Shown here: positions 9,174 through 21,100 of the stretch, piece by piece
Numbering within the stretch: position 1 is the first letter of the stretch
Layout: each line of letters begins with the position of its first letter
Source of the DNA: Fredericiella sp963839515
GTDB taxonomy: Bacteria > Chloroflexota > Anaerolineae > Caldilineales > Caldilineaceae
Assembly: GCA_963839515.1 (NCBI GenBank)
Contig: CAWIVN010000026.1
Location: 1 to 64,000 of the forward strand
Direction of reading: 5' to 3'
DNA: 64,000 bases
Position numbers and translations under genes: made by a program
Notes under the pieces: generated by a model
The model's database searches: none
What the model was told of the DNA's origin: nothing
What the model saw: only the letters and a program-made list of their open reading frames with translations

Positions 9174-9216
9174 CCTCGCCATTCCCCAGTGCGGAAGTCA
9201 CTGGGGAATGGCGAGG
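9174..9216 (-). terminator. Intercistronic hairpin between binding-protein and permease genes
   Basis: Arms CCTCGCCATTCCCCAGTG (9174-9191) and their exact reverse complement (9199-9216) form an 18-bp perfect stem with a 7-base loop. It begins 14 bases after the binding-protein stop codon, with no clear T-run. This position is typical of hairpins that protect the upstream mRNA or partly terminate, keeping binding protein in excess over permease. It could also be another short dispersed palindrome. Confidence 0.6.
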
Positions 9217-9229
9217 TGAATTGATTACT

Positions 9230-10774
<1,545 letters not shown>

Positions 10775-10868
10775 GCTTCGATACTCCTTAGTCTGAAATT
10801 AGGATTGAAACAGCTAACCTACATGGTATAGTTCCACAAACGTGCAATTGACGCAGCACAGCCCAGAA

Positions 10869-11918
10869 CTACCTGGACGGCGCAGCACAGCCACACGATT
10901 GTCGAATCACGAGTTCAACCGGCAGGACTGTCAAGGCATCTGCCTCGCCGGTGGCCAAAATGGAAAACAGCTCGGTTGCCGCCAGGTAGCCGCCCTGCTC
11001 GATGGGAGCACGCACGGTCGTCAGCGGCGGGTTGAGATGCTGGGCGAAGGGCAGGTCGTCGAAACCGACGACCGCCACGTCCTCGGGGACACGCTTGTTC
11101 ATGTCACGCAGCGCCGTCAGTACGCCGACGGCCGCTTCGTCGTCGCCGGCGAATATGGCGTCGAATGCTACGTTCATGCGCACCAACTCCGTCAGCGCGG
11201 CGTAGGCAGTGCGCTCGTGGAAGCCGCCCCGCCGGACCAACATGGGGTCGAAGGCGATACCATGCTGCTGCAGCGCTTCACGGTAGCCGATCTCGCGGGC
11301 TTCCGATTCCTGGTTGCCCAAAGGACCATGCAGAAAGACGATACGCGTGCGACCGTGGGTTTCAATCAGGTGATTGACGGCCGAGAGCACGCCGGCGCGA
11401 TTGTCAAACAGCACGGCCGGCACCGTGATGCTGCGCGGGGACAGGCGATGCAGCAGGACCATGGGAAAGCCGTGGTCATGGTTGCGGATGAGCTCGCGGT
11501 CGTCGAGCGTCGTCGTGAAGACGAGCATGCCGTCGGCATTGTGGTCGCCAATGGGCTGGCGGCGGTGCAGGTCGTAGCCGGCCGCGGCACGCGGGTTGGC
11601 GTAGATCAGCAGATCGTAGTCGGTCTGGCGTACGGCCGCTTCGATCCCACGCAGGAGCGGGGTGAAAAACGAACTGCTCAATTCCGGCAGCAAAAGACCG
11701 ACGGTGGTCGTGCGGCGCACTGCCAGGTTGCGGGCCGCCACATGCGGCGTGTAGCCCAGCAGCTCGATGGCGCTACGCACCCGCACGCCCACGTCGTCGG
11801 ATACGGGAGCGGTATCGTTTACCACTCGACTCACCGTCGAGATGGAAACGCCTGCCAGGCGCGCCACATCCGAGATCGTAGGCCTTTGTTTTGCCCGCTT
11901 GTTTGAAGTCGTCAACAT
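10869..11918 (-). CDS. LacI-family transcriptional regulator of the sugar operon
   Basis: About 349 residues with the LacI layout. The helix-turn-helix and hinge come first (PTISDVARLAGVSISTVSRV, with ARNLAVRRT before the core), then the periplasmic-binding-like sugar-sensing domain from TVGLLLPELSSSFF to the C-terminus, including AVVGFDDLPFAQHLNPPLTT. It is intact although the five genes that follow are frameshifted. I chose ATG 11918 (MLTTSNKRAK). A GTG at 11948 would add ten residues. TGAAAGCGCTTTCA-type palindromes lie directly upstream and just before this start, so autoregulation is likely. The inducer should be a sugar released or imported by the operon products. Its orientation and 94-bp distance suggest it belongs to the same transcription unit or controls it. 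Confidence 0.9.
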   Translation of the reverse strand: MLTTSNKRAKQRPTISDVARLAGVSISTVSRVVNDTAPVSDDVGVRVRSAIELLGYTPHVAARNLAVRRTTTVGLLLPELSSSFFTPLLRGIEAAVRQTDYDLLIYANPRAAAGYDLHRRQPIGDHNADGMLVFTTTLDDRELIRNHDHGFPMVLLHRLSPRSITVPAVLFDNRAGVLSAVNHLIETHGRTRIVFLHGPLGNQESEAREIGYREALQQHGIAFDPMLVRRGGFHERTAYAALTELVRMNVAFDAIFAGDDEAAVGVLTALRDMNKRVPEDVAVVGFDDLPFAQHLNPPLTTVRAPIEQGGYLAATELFSILATGEADALTVLPVELVIRQSCGCAAPSR

Positions 11919-11924
11919 GTGTTG

Positions 11925-11938
11925 TGAAAATGCTTTCA
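11925..11938. promoter_or_regulatory. Probable LacI-family operator next to the start codon
   Basis: TGAAAATGCTTTCA matches the perfect palindrome at 12037-12050 in 12 of 14 positions and ends seven bases before the chosen lacI start. Binding here could block transcript passage or the ribosome site. The assignment is inferred from its similarity to the upstream site. Confidence 0.5.
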
Positions 11939-12023
11939 AGGCTTTCACAGGTTGACGATAAATCGGTGAATTACCACTGGGGAACCCACAACAAATACCC
12001 GTTGCTCGCCGATTTAGGAATTG

Positions 12024-12050
12024 TGAAAGCGCTTGCTGAAAGCGCTTTCA
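12024..12050. promoter_or_regulatory. Tandem LacI-family operators upstream of the regulator gene
   Basis: TGAAAGCGCTTTCA at 12037-12050 is a perfect 14-bp palindrome of the CG-centred LacI-family type. A second, imperfect copy, TGAAAGCGCTTGCT at 12024-12037, abuts it and shares one base. With the site at 11925 this gives three sites in about 125 bp, enough for cooperative or looped repression of the lacI promoter. The likely ligand is the LacI-type protein encoded next door. Confidence 0.7.
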
Positions 12051-12129
12051 ATATATCGCAAGTTTTTTGGGTTGTCAACCCCAAGAACCGGTAAAATTCC
12101 GTGAATCTATCGGGACATTTCCGGGAAAG

Positions 12130-15100
12130 CTAGGGCGAAGCCGCAAATGGCATGAACAGTTTGCGCAATCCCTCGAGGTCGATGCCGCCCTGCACCAGGT
12201 CGATTTCCTTCTGCGCGCCCGAGGCAGCGATCTCTTGCAGCCAGTAGTAGTAGACCAGCTTGGGCACGATTTGGGTGTCCGTAAAGGTGTAGATACTGCC
12301 GCTGCCGCGCGACAGAATCGGGTCAGGCGTGACAAGCTCTGCCGTCTCGCGATCGTTGGTCGTGTTGCGGAAAAGACGGAATGCCCAGGTATCGACCTCG
12401 CGCACAGTCTGCCAGGTGATCACGAGCGCGCCCTCCTCTACGGCCACGCCGAAGTGCGCCAGACTTACCGCCGTAGGGCCCTTGGGATCGGTCGGCAGGA
12501 CGACTTCACCCTGGCCGGCGCCCTCAGGATGATAGGCAGACGGGTCCTCGACCAGAACGCGGTTGGTGACGGTGAAAGACCGGACTGACTCGATAAAGAA
12601 GACCAGGTCCGTGCGCATTGACTGGCCGGCAGCCAGCGGTCCCAACGGGCAGGTGACATACCAACGGTTCAGACGTTCGCAGCCGCCGGGATTGGTGGTG
12701 CGCAAATAGGCGAAGCCGCTGGGCACGATGTCGGTGAGAATGACATTAGGCGACAATGAAGGGCCCAGGTTGGTGACGAGCATCGTATACGTTATCTGAG
12801 TGCCCACGGTGGCCGTGAGCGACTGCGAGTGCTTGCTGACCAAGATGTTTACCAGTGGGCCAACATTGACAGGCGCCTGGTCCTGGTTGTTGCCGGGGTC
12901 GCGGTCGGGTGTATCGGTGAAGCCGGTGGCCGTATTGGTGAGCACCGTGCCGGGCAGCAGCGCGGCGCCGGCCGCAGCCGTGGCGGTGATGACGATCTCC
13001 TCGCCCGCCGCCAGCGCGCCGAACTGGCAGATTTCGCTGACGCAGACGCCGCGAGAGGGGGTCAGCGCGGTCAGCGTCATGCTCGGCGGCAGCTGCTCCT
13101 TGAGGTCTACATCCCGCGCCGCCGAGGGCCCGCGGTTGGTGACGGTGATGACATAGGTGACGTTCTCCCCTGCCAGCACATAAGTAGGCTGCGCGGTTTT
13201 GCGCACCTGCAGATCCACGGCGCCAAAAACCTGCGACTCGGCTGTGGCGACGTTGTTCTGCGCCACCGGGTCCCGGGTAGTGGTCGTTACGGCGGCCGTG
13301 TTGCGGATCAACAGCCCGGTTAAGGCGTCCGGATCGCTGCGGACGACGAGCGTCACAAAGGCCATGGCGCCCGCAGGCATGGACCCGAGCGACCAGGACG
13401 GTGCTGTGGGCATGCCGCCACCCGGTGCAGGCTGCGCGGCAACAATGGTCACGCCGGCAGGCAGCGGGTCCTGCACGACGACGTCGGCAGCCAGGCTCGG
13501 GCCACCATTGTAGACGCGCAGCGTATAGGTAATAAGACCGCCCGCGGTGGACAAGCCCACTGCGTCGCGCTTTTCGAGTTGGACGTCGGCCAACGGCGTC
13601 CCCGGCAGCACTGTGACCACGGCAGATGCAAGATTGTTTTGGGGTGCGGGGTCCTGGCGCTCAGATTGGACATAAGCCGTGTTGGTCAGTACCTGCTGCT
13701 CCAGTGTGCCGGGGGCAGCCCGGGCTACGACGGTGACCACGGCCGTGCCTCGCAGCGCTGCGCCGCCTTCGTCGCCGGTGCGATAGTTAAGGGTACCCAG
13801 GAGGCAGTTGATGCCGGCGTTGCAGTAGCCCTGCGACGCCGCGACGCGGACAAGCTGCAGGCCGTCGGGCAGCAGGTCGAGCAGTTGGGCGCTGTTGACC
13901 GGCGAGGGGCCGTTGTTGGTTACGACCAGCGTAAAGGTGACCAGGCTGGCCGGCTGTACAAGCGGCGGGTCGACATCTTTCCTGACCTCCAGATCGGCCA
14001 GGGGACCACTGGGCACAAGCACGCGCGTGTCCTCGCCGGCGCTTAGCACCGACTCTGTCAGCGCTGTCGTGCTGGTAAGGGTGGCCGCATTGTGCAGAAC
14101 GGTGCCGTTGGGCACGGCTGCGCTCACGTGCACCATCACCTGGAACGTGGCGCGTTCGCCGGCGCCGAGTGCGCCCAGGCTGCAGGTCAGCACGCCGGCG
14201 GTCCCCTCGACGCAGCCGGCCGTGCTGCTCATAAAGGTGACTCCAGGGGGCAGCGTGTCCGTAACCACCAGGTTGGCGGAGCTGCTGGGCCCCTGGTTGA
14301 CGACCACCAGTGCATAGGCCAGCAGCGCATCGGGATAAACAGGGTCGATCAGATCGTAATTGTCGATCGCGATCTGCGCCAGCGCGACGACTGGGGCCGT
14401 GTGGGTGGATTGGTTGTTCGCCTCCCAGGGATCGGGCGTGACGCTATCGGCGAAGACGGTGGCCGTATTGGCGAGCAGTGTGCCCTCGGCCACGGCAGGA
14501 TCAACCCGGGCGACCACGGTCATGGTGATCTGTTCGCCAACAGCCAGCGGCCGCGCACTTTGGCAGATGGCGCCGGCACACGCTGCCAGGCCCTCGTGGG
14601 CATCCTGCAAAGAGGCGGCGACCAGCGCCATCCCCTGCGGCAGGCTGTCCTTGAGGTCGCGCATGTAACCGGTCGAGGGGCCGTTGTTTTGCACGACGAT
14701 GGTATAGGTCACCAAGCCCCCGGCTACCAGTTGATCGGGGCCAAGCTTGCTGACGGCAAAGTCGGCCCGGGCGAGAACACTCGTATCGGCCGTGGCGAAA
14801 TTATTGGCGGGCGTGGGATCGGGCGTTTGTGACGTGGCGACGCCGCCAAACTCCAGGCTGGTGCCGGGCGGGATGCCGGGAGCCAGGTCGACCACCAAGG
14901 CAAGCGGGACCTGGCTGCCGGGCGGCAGCGTCTGGTCGGTTGCCAGCAGCACATAGCCGCCGGCGGTGGGGGTGGCCGTCCAGCCGACGGGAAGCTGCGC
15001 CTGGTCAAAGGCAGCGCCGGGCGGCAGCGTGATCGTGACGACTGCCCCCGCCGCCGAGGACGGGCCGTGGTTGACGAGGTTGGCATACACGGTGGCGGTC

Positions 15101-18100
15101 ATGCCCGCCAGCGCCGTCGGCGTGCTTTGCAGGATCAGCTGCAGGTCGGCGGATGAGGTGACCGGCGTCTTGATCGTCGTCGTGCTGCGTTGGCTGTCGC
15201 TCAGCGGCGTCGTAGCGGTCGCGCTGGCCGTGTTGACCAGGTCACTCGGTTGGGTGGAGCTGACCTTGCCACGGATCGTGACTGCAGCCGTGGCGCCCGC
15301 AGCCAGGCTGCCGAGCGTACAGGGCAGCTGCCTACAATCGCCCTGGCTGCCGGCCACACTGCTGGGCGTAAATCCCGGTGGCAGCTGGTCGTCGACCGTC
15401 ACCCCGCCGGCGTCGCTCGGCCCGAGGTTGAGGATCTCTATCGTGTAGAGCAGGTCGGCCCCGGTGATGGCCGGGTCGGGTGCGGCGCTCTTGTGCACCA
15501 CCAGCGTAGACTGGCGGCGGGCGGTCGCCGTGGCCTGCGCGGTGTTGTCGCTCAGGTCGGGATCGGACGGGCTGTAGATTGTGGCCTTGTTCGTAAAGGT
15601 CGTGTTGTCGGCCACCCAGGCGTAAACCCGTACGGGCAGCGTCAACGTGACCACCTCGCCCAACGGGACCACTCCCATTTCGCAGACCAGGTTGAGACAG
15701 ACGATCGGACTCTGGCTCAGCGAACGCTGCGTCTGCACGGGGCCGACCTGTGCCACTTCGGCGGGCAGAATGTCGACCAGGCGCACCGCAGTGGCGTTGG
15801 AGGGGCCGGCGTTGGTGACCACGATCGTGTAGGTCAGATTTTCGCCGGCGAGCACCAGGTTGGGATCACTCAGCTTGAGGATGTGCAAGTCGGCCTGGCC
15901 GATAATGGTCGTCCCGGCGGTGGCGCTGTTGTTGACAGGGTTGGGGTCGGGCGTCTGGCTCGTGACTGCCGCATGGTTCTCGAGCACGGTGCCGGTAGCC
16001 AGCGCGGCGTCGGCGGCGACGACCAGCGTAAAGCTCATGGAGGTGTTGGCGGCCAATGCCGTGGGCGCGGCGGGGCAGTGGACCTGGCCAGGTGCAGACT
16101 CAGTGCACGCAAGGTCAAGGCCGGCCAACGTCGTGCTGAGGGGCAGCTGGTCGACAATCTGCACCTGGGCGGCGGCGGACGGGCCGGTGTTGTAGACGCT
16201 CAGGACATAGGTGATTTGCTGTCCCGCGTAGACCGACGGTACGGCCGTCTTGACCAGCGCCAGGTCGGCAGTGTCGCCCACCAAGACCGTGACGGCGGCG
16301 GCGAGCACGCTGGCGGGATCGAGCGGCGTGGTGGAGGTGAGGCCGGCACTGTTTTCGATGCTGCCGGTGGCAAAGAGAGATACCGTGCCCATGACAAGGA
16401 TCGTGACCGTGTCGCCGGGAGGCAGGTCGCCGAGACTGCAGGCCGTGGCGCCACAGCTGCCGCGCGAACTGCTTAGCAAGGGAGTGAGCAGCTGCGCCGG
16501 CAGCAGGTCGGTCATGACCACGCTGCGCGCCAGGCTGGGCCCGCCGTTGTGGACGGTGATGCGGTAGTTGAGTGAACCGCCGGGCGCGACGGTCGCGACC
16601 GTCGCCTCCTTGGCGACCGTGAGCAGCGCGCGGTTGTCCACCGCCGTCGTAAATTGGGCGCTGTTGTTCGCCCCATTGGAATCGGCGTTGCTGCTGCCGG
16701 CCTGGGCGGCGTTGAGGAGCAGCGTGCCGCTGATGGCATAGGCGCTGACAACACCCGTGAGCTGGACCGTGACCGCCACGCCGGGGGAGAGGTCGCCCAG
16801 CTGGCAGACCATGCCGGCCGCGCACGTGCCCTGGCTCGCATGCAGTTCCAGCACCGTTACCGAGAGCGGCAAGGCATCCACCAGCTGCACGTTGGCGGCA
16901 GTGGACGGGCCATTGTTGGTGACGATCAGCGTATAGGTAATGCCCTGGCCGGCCGTCGTGTGCGGCGTGCCAAACTTGGCAACTGCCAGGTCGACGATGC
17001 CGCCCTGCGGCTGGCGCACCGTCGTCGCCACCGTGGCCGTGACTGCCTGCGCCGCAGTGGGGCTGGTGGCGGTGGCGACATTGGTGATCTGCACGCCGTC
17101 CTCCGTAGACGCAGCCACGGTCACGTTGATCAGCAGCCCGTGGCTTGCGCGCGCCGCCAGCATGCCGATGTCACAGGCGACGGTCTGGCCCACGGCGCTG
17201 CATTCGAGCGCGCCGCCGGCGAAGGTTGTGCCGGCCGGTAAGGTATCGGTGACGCGCACGGCCTGGGCGTCGCTGGGTCCATCGTTATAGACGACTACCT
17301 GGTAGGACTGCTGCCCGCCGGCTACGGCAGGATTGTTGAGCGCCGCCTTGGTTACGCGCAGGCTGGCCAGCGTCATGATGGTCGTCGTCTCGGTGACGAC
17401 CGCCGGCGTGCGCTCGGCGGAATCGGGCGAATAGACCGCGGCGACATTGGCCAGCTGTCCGGCAGGTACGCTGGAGGCCACGTGCAGGGTCACAGTGACG
17501 GTGCGCGTCATGCCGGCGTCAAGCGTGCCAAAACGGCAGATGCCGGCTGCGCACTGGCCGCCGTCCGATGCTGCGATCTCCGCCAGGGTCATGCCCGACG
17601 GCCACTGGTCGGCGACGTCCACGGCGCGGGCGCTGCTGGGCCCGGTATTGGTGACGACGATGGTGTAGGTCACCAATCCGCCGGCCGCGACCGGGTCGGC
17701 CAGGTCGGCCTTGGCAATGCTGAGCACGGCGCGGCCGATAATGCTGGTGTCGGTGTCGTCCAGGTTGTTGGCCGTATGGGGGTCGAGCGTGGCTGCGGTG
17801 GCGATGGCGCGATTCTCGATGCTGCTCCCCAGGGGCAGGGCCGGCGACGTCGTGGCCGTGATGGCAAAGGTGCGCGTCATGCCTCCGGACAGTGTGGCGG
17901 CCAGGCAGGTGACCACGCCCCCCACCTCGCTGCAGGCGGAATCGGCGGCGACAAAGATGGCTTGCGCCGGGAGGGCATCGGTGACCGTGATATAGGTGGC
18001 GGTTGATGGCCCATCGTTGTAGACGGTCAATGTATAGACCACCTGGCTGCCGGCGACAACCGTGGCAGAGGCATCTTTGCGCAGCGCCAGGTCGGCAAAG

Positions 18101-21100
18101 GGATCCACCGTGACCAGGGCGCCGGCGGAGAGGATGCTGGCGGGGTCAAGGTCAGTGGTGCTGGCAACTGTGGCGGTGTTAAAGACGGGGCCGCCAGCGG
18201 CGGCGATGCCGACCACGATAATGGTGGCCTTGGCGCCCGGTGCGAGATCCCCCAGGTTACACGGGAAGCCGGTACAGCCGCCGCGGCTACTGCTGACAAG
18301 CGCATGGGCGACGGCGGCGGGCAGCAGGTCATTTACGGTAACGGCGCGCGCCGTGCTGGGCCCACTGTTGGCAACTACAATGCGATACTGGATCAGGTCG
18401 CCGACGAGCAGGTTGGCGGCGGCCGCATCCTTGGCAATCGTGATCAGGGCCAGCGCCTGCACCGTGCTGGTGTAGGCGGCGCGGTTGTCGGCGGGAGTCT
18501 GTTCGCTGTTGGCGCTGGCTGCTTGGGCACTGTTGACCAACTGCGTGCCGGTGACGATCTGGCTTTGCACCAGGCCCGTGACGACGACGGTGGCGGTGGC
18601 GCCCACCGGGAGGTCGCCCAGCTGGCAGCTAACGCCGCGTTCGCACATCCCCTGCGAGGCTGCGGCCGCGACAAAGTCGACGCCGGCCGGCAGCGCGTCC
18701 AGCACGTTGGCGGCGGTGGCCGTGACAGGGCCGTTGTTGCTGACAGTCAAGGTATAGCGTACAGTCTGACCGGCTAGAGCGACGGCCGGTCCGGTCTTGG
18801 CCAGGCGCAGGTCTACCGGCATACCGGCCTGCTGGCGCACGCTGACCGCAGCCGTGGCCGTGGCCGGCTGCAGCGCGGTTGGGCTGGTGACGGTGATGCT
18901 GTTGGTCAGCAGCAAGCCGTCGGCCAGCGCGGCGGCGCTGCGTCCTTGGACGAGGAGCGTGCGCGTGCTGCCCGCGGGCAGGCTGCCGATCGTACAAACG
19001 ACCTGGCCGCCTGCCTGGCCGTCGACCTGGCTGTCGTCGGCCAGGCAGGCGGCATCACCACCGGCATAGGTCAGGCCGGCGGGCAGCGTGTCGGTCACGA
19101 CGACTGCCTGGGCATCGCTTGGGCCCTGGTTGGCGACGACGATCTGGAAGAAGGCAACCTCGCCGGCGTTGACGGGCGTGTTGAGGGCCACCTTGGCGGC
19201 GTTTAGGCGGGCGGACGTCGTGATGGCCGTAGCCACAGTCTTCGTGACGACGGGTGCGTCCGGGCTGAAGACGGCCGCGGTGTTGGTGATCACGGCGGCA
19301 GTCACCGCAGGGCTGACACGCGCCACTACTGTAACCGTGCGCGTGCTGTCCACGGGCAGGTTGCCAAACTGGCAGAGCGGCCCGGCGCAAACGCCGCCTT
19401 CGGCCTCGATCGTTTCCAGGCTGAGGCCCCGCGGCAGCTGGTCCTTGATATCGACGCTGCGCGCCAGGCCGGGGCCGGTGTTGGTAAAGCGCAGCGTGTA
19501 GGTGACGAGGCTGCCGGCTGCGACTGCCCCAATCGGCGCGACCTGCGTCTTACGCAGCAGGAACGCAGCGTTGGTCGAAAGGCCGGGCGTTACCGACGCA
19601 AGCACGCCCGCGGGATTTTCAGACGCGCTGACGACGGCCGTGTTGGCCAGCTGTGCGGCCTGCGTAACCGTGGAAGCCACGCGGCCGTAGAGGTGCACCC
19701 AGGCGGTGGCGCCGGGGGCCAGCGCACCCAAATTGCAGGGCAGCGAGGCACACATACCCTGGCTGGCGACGATCAGCGCCGGCGCAAAGCCCTCGGGCAG
19801 CGTGTCGGATACCGTCACGTTGTGGGCGTACGAGGGCCCCGTGTTGGTGACAAAGACCACGTACGACAGCTCTTGCCCGGCAATGGCGGGATTGGGCGCA
19901 GCCGCCTTGCTCACCTGCAGTGCCACCTGCGGCACGACTGCAAGCGCGGCGCTCGCGCTGTTGTTGGCCGGGTTGGTATCCGCCGCCGAGCTGCCGGCAA
20001 AGGCCGTGTTGGTGTAGACGCCGCCGGCCACGTTAGCCGGGGCCTGCATGACCAGCGAAATCACGGTCGATTGGCCGGCGGCCAGGCTGCCCAGGTCGCA
20101 CACGCCGCCACGGCTGCACTGGGCCTGCGTGACGGGTTGGCCGGCGTCGATCGACAGCAGTTGGAACGGCTGCGGGAAGAGATCGGTCACCTGGACGGCA
20201 GACGCCGGGGCGGGACCGTTGTTGGTGACCACCAGCGTGTACGTGATCGGCGTGCCGGCTCCCGCCACTACCTGAGTGGGTACAACCGTCTTGGCAATGG
20301 CCAGATCGGTGGGGCTGCCAATGGCCTGCAGCCAGGTCGTCGCCTCACTGTCCGACAGCACGCTGCCGGCAGTGAGAATTTGCGTCGTCGTCGCGACGGC
20401 CACCACGTTGGTGACAACGGTACCATTCGTAATCGTAGTGGGTACGGCTACGTTGATCAGAAAACCGTACCAACTGCCGGGCAGCATGTCGCCTGCCTGG
20501 CAAGTCACGCGGCCGGCGGCATAGGTGCAGCCGGGGCTGGCGCCCTCGAAGATGGCAGCAGCCGGCAGCGTATCGGTCACCACCACGCCCACGGCCGTGG
20601 CGGGGCCGGTGTTGGTGACCAGGATTTGATAGAAGTAGGTGCTGCCGGCATAGGCAGGGTCGGTAAAGTCGACCTTGGCCACGTGCAGCGCGGTGTTGGC
20701 AAACACGACCGTGCTGTGGGACGAGGCGTTGTTGGCCGGGTTCTTGTCGGCCGTGGCCGAGAAGGCGTAGGCCGTGTTGGTGACGACACCCGCGACGCCA
20801 GGGCCAACCGTAGCGGTGATGACAAGGGTGACGGGTACGCCAGGGGCCAGCTCACCTAGCTGGCAGATGGCGCTCACGCAGGCGCCTTGGCTGGCCGTAC
20901 CACCGGCAAAGGCGACGCCCTCGGGCAGCGCGTCCTTGATGTCCACGCCATGGGCCTCGCTGGGCCCGGCGTTGGTGACGACGACAGTGTAGGTAATCGT
21001 GGCGCCGGCCGTGGCGGTAAGGGGGCCGCTCTTCTTGAGCGTGAGATCGGCTGCGGTATCGACCCAGGTTTGGGCTGTCGCCTCGAGCACCTTGAGCGCG

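Noticed and set aside
12055..12085. Short hairpin with a T-rich flank downstream of the DUF11 gene as its terminator
   Set aside because: The T-run is on the plus strand; on the coding strand the stem is followed by A residues, so it is not a terminator for the minus-strand gene.
15190..16476. Long plus-strand open frames opposite the giant DUF11 gene
   Set aside because: They are antisense shadows of a GC-rich repetitive gene, with Arg/Gly/Ala-rich nonsense composition and no motifs or ribosome sites.
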